Shown: positions 1 through 8,180 of the stretch, piece by piece
Layout of the letters: each line of letters opens with the position of its first letter
How positions within the stretch are numbered: position 1 is the first letter of the stretch
DNA from: Streptomyces cinnamoneus
GTDB taxonomy: Bacteria > Actinomycetota > Actinomycetes > Streptomycetales > Streptomycetaceae
DNA: 64,000 nucleotides
NCBI RefSeq assembly: GCF_014650495.1
Contig: NZ_BMVB01000026.1
Location: forward strand, 1 to 64,000
Direction: 5' to 3'
Program-made: the position numbers and the translations under genes
The notes under the pieces: generated by a model
Seen by the model: the letters and a program-made list of their open reading frames with translations, nothing else
The model's database searches: none
Told to the model about the DNA's origin: nothing

Positions 1-158
1 AGCTCCCCAGCCCTCATACAGCCAGCGAACTACCGCCCACCCACCACGACAAGGGCCACCTAACAAAGCACTACTAGGACGTGTCCGACCGGACGAGGCG
101 TCGTTGATCCGGTCACCAGGCCGCGATGATGAGCGGCCCATATGACAGGAGTGCAGCG

Positions 159-257
159 ATGCTCTTGCCCATTGTCGGTCAGCTCTTGGGCTTGGTCGTG
201 GCAGGGCTCCACGCCTTCGTCGGAGGCGTGATCAGCCACGTGACCGGCCTGCTCTGA
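159..257 (+). CDS. Possible 32-residue hydrophobic peptide
   Basis: A short open frame starts with ATG and has a good ribosome site, AGGAG at 147-151, seven bases upstream. The 32-residue product begins MLLPIVGQLLGLVVAG and is nearly all hydrophobic with Gly, one His-rich stretch and no acidic residue, so it would be a single membrane-spanning peptide. It ends just before the MepB gene on the other strand. I do not recognise a family. The support is the ribosome site plus composition only; it could equally be a chance frame. Confidence 0.35.
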   Translation: MLLPIVGQLLGLVVAGLHAFVGGVISHVTGLL

Positions 258-389
258 GAGCAGTGCACTGCCCGTGGCGTCGGGCCGGGGAAGCCTCGGG
301 GTCTTCCTCGGCCCGTACCGACCGGAACGACCAGCGCTGCCCAGCCGTCACGCGACCCATCGGGCAGGCGCCGGCAACCCGGCGGGCAC

Positions 390-914
390 CTACGGGTGGT
401 AGAGGGCCTGCGCTCGCGTCGCGTCGAGAGGTGCGTCCTCCGCGAGACGCAGGAAGTACCTCACCTGCCACGCCTGCGTGCCGCCCGCCTGACGGCTGGT
501 CGTGGTCACCCACGGCGGGTACACGCGGAACCCCCGCTTCCCGCCGGTGCCGTTCCGGGACACGATGCCGCGCTCGCACAGCACGTCCCGCGGGAACACG
601 AACTGTCCGAACTGCCCGCTGTCACGGCTGCTGACGACGAAGAGGTCCACCCCGTCATCGGCGTCGAACGGCCGGATCGGACCCTCCGCGGACCGCTGCC
701 ACACGGTGACGAACTGGCCGGCCTTCGTCGGGGTGGTCTTGGCCACGCGGAACCTGACCGTCAGCCCGTCGAGCGTGAACCCGTGAGCCGCGTACTCGGC
801 GCTCTCCGGTTCCGGCACCGGCTGTGAGCAGGCAAAGCCGCTCGGGTCGTACACCAGCGTCTTCGCGGCCAGCAGGTCAGCGTGAAGCCCTGCCCACGGG
901 TGGTTCGTCGCCAT
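390..914 (-). CDS. MepB family protein
   Basis: This 174-residue protein matches the MepB family, named after the third gene of the staphylococcal mepRAB locus; the biochemical role is unknown. The recognisable core is in the second half: FGQFVFPRDVLCERGI, then GKRGFRVYPPW, which is the family signature. The N-terminal part carries the usual GFTLDGLTVRFRVAKTTPTK segment, where family members have a lysine-rich conserved strand. It has no signal peptide and no membrane segment, so it is probably cytosolic. The neighbours are a small peptide frame and a decayed hydrolase, which suggests an accessory rather than an operon setting. Family assignment is confident; function is not known. Confidence 0.82.
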   Translation of the reverse strand: MATNHPWAGLHADLLAAKTLVYDPSGFACSQPVPEPESAEYAAHGFTLDGLTVRFRVAKTTPTKAGQFVTVWQRSAEGPIRPFDADDGVDLFVVSSRDSGQFGQFVFPRDVLCERGIVSRNGTGGKRGFRVYPPWVTTTSRQAGGTQAWQVRYFLRLAEDAPLDATRAQALYHP

Positions 915-1000
915 CCCGACATCCTGCCATTGCGCCCGCCGGACGCCTGAATCGAATGTGTTGGCCGGGCGTTGTCAGACCCCTTCGTTACGGTGCGGCC

Positions 1001-1246
1001 ATGGCGAACTTCGTACTGGTTGCGGACGCGTGGCTCGGCCGGCCCGCGTGGCCTTTGCCGACTCCAACGTTCCGGTCGATGGCGAGTCGTTCGTCTCCAC
1101 CTGGTGGGAGGGCCCGGCGAAGCTGGAAGCCGCCCTCGCCGGGAACGGCGGCTTCTGGGCACTGCTGACCGAGGCCGGCTACAGAGGTCAGGGCTTCACC
1201 GGTGAGCAGATCGCCCGGATCGTGGGCGGCGCGACGCCGCACCCCG
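1001..1246 (+). pseudogene. Decayed alpha/beta hydrolase fragment
   Basis: The ATG at 1001 opens MANFVLVADAWLG, which resembles the first strand and oxyanion loop of short alpha/beta hydrolases. That frame then becomes nonsense. From about 1045 the next frame reads ADSNVPVDGESFVSTWW and then LLTEAGYRGQGFTGEQ, ending near GGATPHP at 1246, which reads like the middle of the same family. The family is normally about 230-250 residues, so the gene has lost most of its N-terminal half, the frame and the whole C-terminal part. I infer an internal deletion plus truncation. No ribosome site is obvious. Confidence 0.5.
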
Positions 1247-1310
1247 ATCCTCCTCGACGCAGCCGGGCAGTGATCGCGAGGCCGTCCGCGCCGATCACCG
1301 CGGGGCCGTT

Positions 1311-1344
1311 CGCGCCGATCGGGATGCCCCCCCCGATCGGCGCG
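1311..1344 (-). terminator. Hairpin after minus-strand hydrolase
   Basis: The arms CGCGCCGATCGGG and CCCGATCGGCGCG form a perfect 13-bp stem with an 8-base loop, 22 bases past the stop codon of the minus-strand hydrolase. There is no T tract, as is common in Streptomyces terminators. Confidence 0.6.
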
Positions 1345-1366
1345 TCGCGGACCACAGGCGGCGGTA

Positions 1367-2164
1367 TCAGCCGAGGTGCCGGGCGAAGAACCGTAGCGTG
1401 CTGTCCAACTCGAATGCCGGGATGTCTCCGTGTTTTCCGGGGTTGGCGTGCAGCGTCTTCTCGGCCGAGGCCAAGGCGTCGAACAGCGCCAGACTCTGGG
1501 CCCGCGGCACCCGCTCATCGTCCCACTGCACCAGGAACTCCACCGGGATGGTGATCCGCGTGGCGGCCTCGGCCGATGCCGATGCCGACGCGGATGCCGA
1601 TGCCGATGCCGACGCGGATGCCGACGCCGATGCCGACGCGGATGCCGACGCTCCGCCCAAGCCCAGTACCGCCGCGCGGACGCGAGGCTCGGCGGCGACG
1701 AACGGAACGCCGAGTCCGCAACCCAACGAGACCCCCCAATAGCCCACCGGGCCGGCGCCGACGTGGTCGAGTTCCTGGACCGCGTCCAGGACCGCCTGCC
1801 ATTCCGGGACGGTCCGGCGGGCCACGAGCGCCTGAAAACCAGCGATCAGCGGGGCCAGTTCCTCTCCGGCGTTCACGCGAGCCTGGTTCTCGGTCGCGAG
1901 CCGGTCGTACTCCTCTTCCTTCGGCCGGTCGCCATGGCCGGGCACGTCGACCGCCGCCACTGCGAAACCGCACTCGGCCACGAAACGGCAGGCACGGGCC
2001 ACGATGTCAGGGGCCTTCTTGTGCTGGCCGCCACCGTGTCCCATCAGGATCAGGGGACGCGTACCGGTGGCGCCTTCCGGCGTCCACAGCACGCCGGGAA
2101 TCTCACCGAGGGTGAAGAGCTGTTCAAAGACGCCGTCGGACGACGTTTCAGAGGTGAAGCGCAT
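1367..2164 (-). CDS. Alpha/beta hydrolase with a Ser-Ala repeat insert
   Basis: The 265-residue protein is a dienelactone-hydrolase-like serine hydrolase, probably a cytosolic esterase. Visible features are GHGGGQHKKAPD (oxyanion region, about residues 43-54), DVPGHGDRP, and the nucleophile elbow GYWGVSLGCGLGVPF, where Ser sits in the GxSxG-like turn. An acid residue (QWDDERVP) and a terminal His (ANPGKHGDIP) complete the likely triad. The striking oddity is a run of about 13 Ser-Ala dipeptides after VLGLGG, encoded by a 24-bp tandem repeat, placed just before the strand carrying the acid. The ATG at 2164 has a purine-rich AAAGG upstream. Substrate is unknown. Confidence 0.82.
   Translation of the reverse strand: MRFTSETSSDGVFEQLFTLGEIPGVLWTPEGATGTRPLILMGHGGGQHKKAPDIVARACRFVAECGFAVAAVDVPGHGDRPKEEEYDRLATENQARVNAGEELAPLIAGFQALVARRTVPEWQAVLDAVQELDHVGAGPVGYWGVSLGCGLGVPFVAAEPRVRAAVLGLGGASASASASASASASASASASASASASAEAATRITIPVEFLVQWDDERVPRAQSLALFDALASAEKTLHANPGKHGDIPAFELDSTLRFFARHLG
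1572..1650. repeat. Coding hexanucleotide microsatellite, 24-bp higher-order unit
   Basis: Thirteen hexamers of the types GCCGAT, GCCGAC and GCGGAT follow one another without interruption. Four consecutive hexamers form a 24-bp unit that recurs three times, the last with one change. In the minus-strand hydrolase it encodes the Ser-Ala run. The unit length is a multiple of three, so copy-number change would keep the frame. Confidence 0.9.
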
Positions 2165-2308
2165 AGCGTTTCGAGCCTTTCGGGATGCCTTCTGCGGGCA
2201 CTCCCTAGGCCATGCGATGAAGGGAGCCCCGACCTGTCACAGCGTTGATCGGTCTCACCTCCTCGGTTCGCAGTAGCGCACAGCGGCGCCGAACGTATCA
2301 CGTAGCGC

Positions 2309-3121
2309 TCAGCGCTTCCTTCCCTTAAGGAACTTGTCCCTCCCCGCCCGGCTCGCGGCTCTCACCGCCGCCGCCCGGTCCCGGACATCCACCGACGGCG
2401 GCCGGGACGTCGCCTCATGGTCGCCGTGGCAGGCGCGGCACAGGCCGCCCGAGAGGGCCTCCGGCCGCCCCGGCGTACGGCAGGACGTGCACTCCATCAG
2501 ACGGCTGCCCATCGGCATCACCCGTTCCGGTGGCATCTTCACCGTCAGCCGTGTGCGTGTGAGCGCCGCCGGCGAGTGGACGTCGGGCGGCAGCCCCGCC
2601 GTGAGCGTCCGGATGAGCTCCGCTCTGGACGTGCCCCGGCTCAGCCACTTCGCCGCCAGCGGCTCCAGCTCCGCGCAGTCCGCCGCCGACAGCGCCAGGC
2701 GGGCGTCCGCCCGGCCCAGCGCCGCCAGTGCGTCGTACGCCTCCGAGCGGGCGGGTGGCGACGCCGCCGCCTCCTGCTCCGGCGTGACGTCGCCGGTCAG
2801 GAAGCGGTTCCACCATGCGTCGTCGCGTGCCGTCCGTGAGAAGTACGTGCGGAACACCCACTGCGTACGGTCCTTGCTGACCCGTTCGCGCACGCGCCGC
2901 AGGTGCCCGGCCTGCGACAGGGCGTTCAGCGCCGTGCCGAGGGCCTGCTGGCCGTAGGGCAGCTCCTTGGCCAGCGTCTTCACGTCCATGGCCGCGCCCT
3001 CGGGGAGGCGGTCGAGGTGCGAGGCGATGTACGCCTCGCGGGCGGGCAGATGCGCGAACGCCTCGCGGGTGCGGGGTGCCTGGCCGGGTGCGGTTCGCTT
3101 TCCGTAGCCCGGTGCGGCCAT
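2309..3121 (-). CDS. HTH protein with C-terminal zinc ribbon
   Basis: The 270-residue protein looks like a common Streptomyces MarR-like winged-helix protein. After a basic N-terminus (MAAPGYGKRT), the segment AREAYIASHLDRLPEG through LGTALNALSQAGHLRRV forms the helix-turn-helix, followed by a beta-wing that contains RTQWVFRTYF. The C-terminal part has two cysteine pairs, CTSC and CRAC followed by His, consistent with a zinc ribbon, then a basic tail ending KGRKR. The frame is open further upstream, but the start at 3121 gives the form that begins with MAAP. Target genes are unknown. It stands alone between the hydrolase and the DUF397 gene. Confidence 0.72.
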   Translation of the reverse strand: MAAPGYGKRTAPGQAPRTREAFAHLPAREAYIASHLDRLPEGAAMDVKTLAKELPYGQQALGTALNALSQAGHLRRVRERVSKDRTQWVFRTYFSRTARDDAWWNRFLTGDVTPEQEAAASPPARSEAYDALAALGRADARLALSAADCAELEPLAAKWLSRGTSRAELIRTLTAGLPPDVHSPAALTRTRLTVKMPPERVMPMGSRLMECTSCRTPGRPEALSGGLCRACHGDHEATSRPPSVDVRDRAAAVRAASRAGRDKFLKGRKR

Positions 3122-3347
3122 GGGCGGGGCGGGGCTAATGTTGGCTTCAGCCACTGGATCGCTTTCTAGGTGCTCGATCTTGGTGGTCAGACCCCCGTTT
3201 CGGTGTTGGCGCACCGGCGGGGGTTGCTTGTTGCTGCGCACGCTAGCGCGTCATCGCGCGCCGCGGCGACTCGGTTGCGGAAAGTCATCCATGTGTGCTC
3301 ACGGGCGAGTTGGGAGGGTGGGTGGGTTCAGGCCCACCACCCATTCC

Positions 3348-3548
3348 TTAGAGAGGTCGCTCGACCCTCGACCCCCGAAGCTCGGCCGTGAAGGCGGCCC
3401 AGGTGACGGGCGGGATTGTTATTCGGGTGTCGCCCCCGAGCTTCGAGTCCCGGACGTGCACCTCCCCGTGGTGTCTGGCTATTTCGACGCAGTTGCCCAC
3501 GGAGTCGTCGCTGTAACTGGACTTGAACCAGTCGAGCTTGCCGCTCAT
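3348..3548 (-). CDS. DUF397 domain protein
   Basis: This 66-residue protein is a single DUF397 domain. It shows WFKSSYSDDSVGNCVEIA, the conserved VHVRDSK and the closing TWAAFTAELRG. Its start overlaps the stop of the upstream XRE-type gene by four bases (ATGA), so the two are translationally coupled. In Streptomyces such proteins pair with WhiJ-type DNA-binding proteins; for the WhiJ and AbaA loci a role in development or antibiotic control is known. I infer that it partners with the adjacent regulator. Which genes they control cannot be read from the sequence. Confidence 0.92.
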   Translation of the reverse strand: MSGKLDWFKSSYSDDSVGNCVEIARHHGEVHVRDSKLGGDTRITIPPVTWAAFTAELRGSRVERPL

Positions 3549-4360
3549 AGCTCGGTCATAACCTTTCGGATGAACACGTGAGAATCCCCGGTGCTCAGGG
3601 CTTGCCTGGAGATCACGTCGAGGCCCTTCGTGAGATTGCTGACCGTTTCGGTGTCGCTGTACAGCACGCGTGTGCTGTGAGCCTCGACGTAGGCGTAGTG
3701 CTGGTGCTGGGCGGTCTCCATCAAGGTCAGTGAGCCGTTGAGGTGGTTGGTCGCGTACCAGTCGACAGGAAGGACGTGGAGGGAGACGTTACGAAGCTCG
3801 GCTGTCGCAAGCAGGTGGGCCAGTTGCTCCTTCATGACGGCCGCACCACCGACTCCGCTGCGTAGAGCCCCCTCGTAGATCACGTATGTGAACAGCGGCG
3901 CCGGCCTATGGGTCAGTTTCTCCTGGCGATTCAAACGAACCGCCACGCGCTCATCGAGTGTCTCGTCGTCGGGTGGCGGCCAATGACCCCGCATGAGAAC
4001 TCGTGCGTACGCCTCGGTCTGAAGGAGGCCCGGGACGAGCAGGGGCTCGTACGAGGAGACGGCGATGGCCTCGGCCTCGATCGCCATGAACTCACGGTGA
4101 TGGGAGGGTTCTTTTTCGGGCTGAAGGTAGTCGCGAGCCGCAACCAACAACCCCTTCGCCCCGCACATCTCGTCCGCGACTTCGAGCAGCCGCACGCTCG
4201 GTCGGCGCCGTCCCTGCTCCATCGACTTCACGGACTCGTACTCGTACCCCGCTTCCTTGCCCAGCTCCTCGCGGGTCACGCCCGCCAGCGTGCGCCACAA
4301 CTTGATCTGGTTGCCGCAGTACCGCCAGGCCATCGGCGGCTGTGAGCTCTCGGTCGCCAC
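3545..4360 (-). CDS. WhiJ-like XRE regulator with DUF5753
   Basis: The 271-residue protein starts with an XRE helix-turn-helix (NQIKLWRTLAGVTREELGK, then YEYESVKSMEQGRRRPS) and continues with the DUF5753 domain typical of this family: SSYEPLLVPGLLQTEAYAR, then a basic/acidic core with ERVAVRLNRQEKL, and near the end HLNGSLTLME. I chose the GTG at 4360 because the longer frame reads through low-quality sequence into the divergent ATPase gene. It is followed by a coupled DUF397 gene and faces a divergent HATPase gene. This is the three-part arrangement of whiJ and abaA-like loci. Confidence 0.88.
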   Translation of the reverse strand: MATESSQPPMAWRYCGNQIKLWRTLAGVTREELGKEAGYEYESVKSMEQGRRRPSVRLLEVADEMCGAKGLLVAARDYLQPEKEPSHHREFMAIEAEAIAVSSYEPLLVPGLLQTEAYARVLMRGHWPPPDDETLDERVAVRLNRQEKLTHRPAPLFTYVIYEGALRSGVGGAAVMKEQLAHLLATAELRNVSLHVLPVDWYATNHLNGSLTLMETAQHQHYAYVEAHSTRVLYSDTETVSNLTKGLDVISRQALSTGDSHVFIRKVMTEL

Positions 4361-4511
4361 CGTGCTGCCCCCTCCCCGGGCGCCGCGTCTGGGACGGCAG
4401 CGCCCTGTACCCACGTCGATACTGCCGATTCTGGCCCGTGGCCAGCACTGTTTGGGCCTTGAACGCCGAAACTCCCCGCTCCCGAGCGACGCCCGTGCCC
4501 CAAGGACACCG

Positions 4512-4967
4512 ATGACTGCCGTGCGACTCGACACACCGCCCTCGTACGTCTGGTGGCGCTTCACCCGTCACCCCCGCAACGTGGCTCTCTCCCGCCGATT
4601 GCTGCGCGAACAGGCGCGCGCATGGGAGGCGGTCGACGACGAGCTCGTCGAGACCGCCGTGCTGCTCCTCAGTGAGCTGATGACGAACGCGTGCAAGCAC
4701 GCACGCATGTCGCCCGGCCGTGAGATCCACGCCCTGTGCATCGTGACCGACGGAACGCTGCGCATCGAGGTCTCGGACGCGGGCGACGGCATTCCCCGGC
4801 GCTGCCGCGCGTCGGCCGAGGACGAGGCCGGCCGCGGCCTGAGGCTCGTAGCCGCCCTCGCGGACCGGTGGGGCTTCTGTCCCCGCCCGCACGGCATCGG
4901 CAAGACGGTCTGGTGCGAGCTCAGCTGCGCCGCTCAGGAGCGCGCTCGCCGGTCGCCGCTGAAGTAG
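4512..4967 (+). CDS. ATP-binding protein, anti-sigma-type HATPase
   Basis: The 151-residue protein is a stand-alone GHKL ATPase like those annotated as anti-sigma regulatory kinases in Streptomyces. Motifs present are the N box (LLLSELMTNACKHA), the G1-type DAGDGIP, and the G2-type GRGLRLVAALADRWGF followed by GKTVWCEL. The ATG at 4512 has AAGGA five bases upstream. It is divergent from the XRE gene and completes the whiJ-like module. Its 3' end overlaps the convergent membrane-protein gene by 34 bases. The partner sigma or anti-sigma factor is not in view. Confidence 0.85.
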   Translation: MTAVRLDTPPSYVWWRFTRHPRNVALSRRLLREQARAWEAVDDELVETAVLLLSELMTNACKHARMSPGREIHALCIVTDGTLRIEVSDAGDGIPRRCRASAEDEAGRGLRLVAALADRWGFCPRPHGIGKTVWCELSCAAQERARRSPLK

Positions 4968-7303
4968 TAGGTGAGGCCGCCGGCGATGGCGATGCTCGCC
5001 AGCCATCCCAGGGCGATATTGAAAACGACCCAGGCGAACAGGAACTTTCCCCAGGGGTCGGTCGGGGTGGGCAGCCAGTAGTTGATCTGGCGGAGGTTGA
5101 GGACCGGTGTGAGGATCTCGAAGGCGTAGACCGGTGGGACGAAGCACGGATAGTTTCCGTCACACTTGTCCGACAATGCCTTGCCCTCCGCCAAGGAGCG
5201 GCTCGTCGGATGCATCACTCCGGTGTTGTTGGCGATGTAGAACAAGACGATGTTGGTGAGCCCGATCACCAGGAGTGTCAGCAATGGGCGGTGGAACTGG
5301 TACCCGTAGCGAACGGTCCATCCGATGAAGACATCCCACGACTTGGCTGCCCAAATGCCGGGCGTAAGCTTCTTTCCTCGGCGTGCCTTCCCCCATTCGC
5401 CGCGCTTGCGCCGGTCCCTGTGGTTGGCCATCGTGATGTGCATCGCTCGGTCGGTCTGCCCGCCCTGCAGGTGTACCAACGCCAACTGCTGGTAGGGCTG
5501 CGCCGAGTACGTCGGGGTGTTCTCCAGCCATGTCTCCCGGTTATCGGCGGTCATTTCGCTGACAAGCGACTCGTAGGTGAACCCGGTCAGTTCATGTTTT
5601 CTGCCGTCGTTCGTAGGCCAGCTTTCCCTGTCGTCTTTGAAGATCCTCACTGATGCGAAGGAGAGGTCCACCGTCCCGGCGTCGAGTTCTACCGACTTCC
5701 AGAGGAACGACCCTCCGACCTGCAGCTCTGTGCCCAGGAACGCAGTGCCGTTGGCCGCATAGAACGTTCCTCTCTGGCAGTCGAGGTCACGGGTGATGCG
5801 GGTTCCCTCCAGCTTGACCGTGCCCGCCGCACTGAACCCTTCACTCAGCTTGACGTCGCCCTCGCACACCATGCCGCTGACGTCGAGAGCCATCCCGCCG
5901 ATGTTCTTGAACGTGCCGCCTGCGCAGTCGAGCTGGCGGCCGACCGTGGCTCTCGCGAACCGGACCTCGCCGACGGCGCTGAACCGCTTGTCGAGGAAGA
6001 CGCTGCCCTGCGTCGTCATGCCGTCGGCGTTCAGCGCGCACCCGGCTTCGTTCTCGAACGTTCCGCCAGTGCAGTTCAGCTCGCGCTTGGCCTCGGCGCC
6101 GGTCAGGCGGACTTCTCCAGCGGCGGTGAACCCGTCGTCGAGATAGACCTCTCCTCTGCACACCAGAAGCGCGGCGTTCAGCGCGTACTTCCCGCCGTCG
6201 CGATTGAAGGTTCCCCCCGTGCAGTTGAGCTGTGACTGGATCTCCGCTCCGACCAGGCAGACTTCGCCACTGATCTGCGTTTCGTTCAGGTACACCTCAC
6301 CGGCTTCGATCCTCTCGGCGTGGAGAGCCCGCCCGCCTGATCTTTCGAGGGTCGCATTGCTGAAGCGGATCTTGTTCTCTACTCGTGCGGCGACCATCTG
6401 TACCTCGCCACGAGCCGTGAATCCTTCGTCGAGGATGATGTTTTCGGTGACGTGGATGCCTTCCGCCTGCAATGCCGGCGTACTCTGGGCGGTCAACGAG
6501 GCACCCGACCCGCGGAGTGCTTTGAGGCGTGCCCACCTGAGGCACACTTCGCCGTGGGCCTTGAAATCGTTCTCCCAGATCAGGTCGCCGTCCACGGTGA
6601 GATGCGTCCCGTCCAGGCACTGTCCCTGCGGGTTGTGCAGCGTCGATCTGCGGAAGTCCAGGTTGCCCGAGATGTGGGCAGAGGTCAGTGAGACGACGCC
6701 TGTGGCTTTGAGGCCGTCGAAGTGGACGGAATCCTTGATAGTCATGCCCGTGCAGTCGATTGCGGAGCCTTTGGGGTTCTCGAACGTGCTCCCGGTACAG
6801 CGGAGGTCGCCGTGAAGGTGGGTTTCCACGAACGTCGCCTCACCCTGCACGGTGACGGCGCAAAGCTCCAGGTCGCCGGGGCTGAACATCCGGTCGGCCG
6901 CGAACGAGGGAAGCCGGCAGCCGGTCAGCCGGATCGACTGCTTGGCGTGGGCGTTCCTGAGGTCCAGGCCGCATTCGAAGATGCAGTCGGTCAGGAGGAT
7001 CCGGCAGGGGATGTCGGCATCCACCAGGTCGATCTGGCCTGTGATCGTCAGGCCCTTGATGTGGACGGTGTCCTTGCCGTGCATCCCCCGCGGGGTGCTG
7101 GGGTCCTTGCCCAGGCAGAGCTCCCGGATCAGCGGTCCCCGCACCCGGGGGTGTCGCCCCCGCTCCTGTGGCGGCCCGTCCCCGCTGAAGTCGGCTACCG
7201 CCCCTTCCTTGATCGAGTCGACCACGTGGACCTCGACGACGCCCTCTGGGCGGATCGACTCAGTCGGCCTCTTCGGCCGGCAAGAAAGGGGCATAACGGC
7301 CAT
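4934..7303 (-). CDS. Large repeat protein with C-terminal membrane segments
   Basis: The 789-residue protein belongs to a Streptomyces family often labelled membrane-associated oxidoreductase, though I see no redox motif. The N-terminal part has RVRGPLIRELCLG. From about residue 60 to 570 it is a repeat region predicted to form a beta-helix. The clearest units are 49 residues long with the pattern LNCTGGTF, GGxAL, then GFxAxGEVxL. The C-terminus has two clear membrane segments (PLLTLLVIGLTNIVLFYIA and FLFAWVVFNIALGWLASIA) and ends in a basic tail. The repeat part probably lies on one membrane face. The start is uncertain: ATGs at 7303 and 7294 are both possible. Confidence 0.75.
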   Translation of the reverse strand: MAVMPLSCRPKRPTESIRPEGVVEVHVVDSIKEGAVADFSGDGPPQERGRHPRVRGPLIRELCLGKDPSTPRGMHGKDTVHIKGLTITGQIDLVDADIPCRILLTDCIFECGLDLRNAHAKQSIRLTGCRLPSFAADRMFSPGDLELCAVTVQGEATFVETHLHGDLRCTGSTFENPKGSAIDCTGMTIKDSVHFDGLKATGVVSLTSAHISGNLDFRRSTLHNPQGQCLDGTHLTVDGDLIWENDFKAHGEVCLRWARLKALRGSGASLTAQSTPALQAEGIHVTENIILDEGFTARGEVQMVAARVENKIRFSNATLERSGGRALHAERIEAGEVYLNETQISGEVCLVGAEIQSQLNCTGGTFNRDGGKYALNAALLVCRGEVYLDDGFTAAGEVRLTGAEAKRELNCTGGTFENEAGCALNADGMTTQGSVFLDKRFSAVGEVRFARATVGRQLDCAGGTFKNIGGMALDVSGMVCEGDVKLSEGFSAAGTVKLEGTRITRDLDCQRGTFYAANGTAFLGTELQVGGSFLWKSVELDAGTVDLSFASVRIFKDDRESWPTNDGRKHELTGFTYESLVSEMTADNRETWLENTPTYSAQPYQQLALVHLQGGQTDRAMHITMANHRDRRKRGEWGKARRGKKLTPGIWAAKSWDVFIGWTVRYGYQFHRPLLTLLVIGLTNIVLFYIANNTGVMHPTSRSLAEGKALSDKCDGNYPCFVPPVYAFEILTPVLNLRQINYWLPTPTDPWGKFLFAWVVFNIALGWLASIAIAGGLTYYFSGDRRARS

Positions 7304-7392
7304 CGTGGGCCAGGCCCTTGCGCTGTGCTACGCCGGGACCGCCAGATGGCGCAGCGACGGACTGTATCTGTTCAGAGGAGGCGAACCGCGAT

Positions 7393-8007
7393 TCAGCCTT
7401 CGATCAGACCGCGTAGATCGATCTCGACCGGGAACGGGACATCCGTCTTGAGTGTGCCCGTATGGGTGGGGCGGTCGGGGCTGGGGGCGTAGACGCCGGC
7501 TTCCGGGTGCAGCCAGAACTCGTGCACCACCGGAACGTCGTCCTCGCCTCGTTCGACGCGCCAGAAGTAACTGATGCCGGCGTCGGCGTACATCCCTGGC
7601 TTGCGGAATCGGTCGTCGGTGCGCGAGCCCTTGGACACGACCTCGACAGCGAGGAGCACGCGCTGGACGGGGACGCATTCGATGCTCCGCCGGTCGAGAT
7701 CGCGTGTGTCGAAGACGATGACGTCGGGCTTCGCCGGATTGGCCTCGTCGACGAGGACGCAGCGTTCCGAGTTGACCCGGTAGGGGGGCCGGTTGGCCAG
7801 CCGCAGGGCGACCAGCAGCCCGTCGCGCACATCGTCGTGCCACTGATTCGCCATGCCGCGTACCACGATCGCCCCATCCACCAGTTCCCAGTCGAACGGC
7901 AGGACCAGTTCCTTCACCTGGTCGTACGTCCAGCCGTCGGCCGGCGGGTACATCCAGTTCTCCGGCGTGGCCCGCTCCGGTTGCTGATACCTGGCTTCTG
8001 CGGCCAT
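7393..8007 (-). CDS. Uma2 family endonuclease-like protein
   Basis: The 204-residue protein has the DUF820/Uma2 fold, a PD-(D/E)xK nuclease relative that is very abundant in actinobacteria. Signature segments are FDWELVDGAIVV, then KPDVIVFDTRDLD (the D of the active site), and LLAVEVVSKGSRTDD (ExVSxGS, with the catalytic Glu), followed by KPGMYADAGISYFWRVE. I chose the ATG at 8007 because GGGAG lies five bases upstream; an ATG at 8019 is also in frame. It is divergent from the TipA-like gene. Biological role is unknown for the family as a whole. Confidence 0.85.
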   Translation of the reverse strand: MAAEARYQQPERATPENWMYPPADGWTYDQVKELVLPFDWELVDGAIVVRGMANQWHDDVRDGLLVALRLANRPPYRVNSERCVLVDEANPAKPDVIVFDTRDLDRRSIECVPVQRVLLAVEVVSKGSRTDDRFRKPGMYADAGISYFWRVERGEDDVPVVHEFWLHPEAGVYAPSPDRPTHTGTLKTDVPFPVEIDLRGLIEG

Positions 8008-8120
8008 CACTGCTCCCATGGACCGGATCGTGTGCGAGGTCGTGGACAGGTTTCTCGCACTCGACGGTAGCGCCACCCGGCCGGGTGAGGGCGGACCGTT
8101 TTTCCGGTGCGCCCCCGGAC

Positions 8121-8141
8121 TTGCACCTCACGCCGCGTGAG
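8121..8141 (+). promoter_or_regulatory. tipA-type promoter element with palindrome
   Basis: TTGCAC at 8121 is followed directly by CTCACG-CCG-CGTGAG (8127-8141), a perfect 6-bp inverted repeat with a 3-bp spacer. From memory of the thiostrepton-induced tipA promoter, which has TTGCACCTCACG followed by a similar inverted repeat, this is a close match. MerR-type activators bind such dyads between the -35 and -10 boxes. It lies 40 bases upstream of the TipA-like start codon, so autoregulation is likely. Confidence 0.75.
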
Positions 8142-8180
8142 CCCCCACCGTGGAGCGTGCACACAGAAGGGAGCGGGGAC

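Noticed and set aside
1..63. Possible C-terminal end of a gene entering from the left edge
   Set aside because: A frame ends at 63, but the 20 residues show no family feature.
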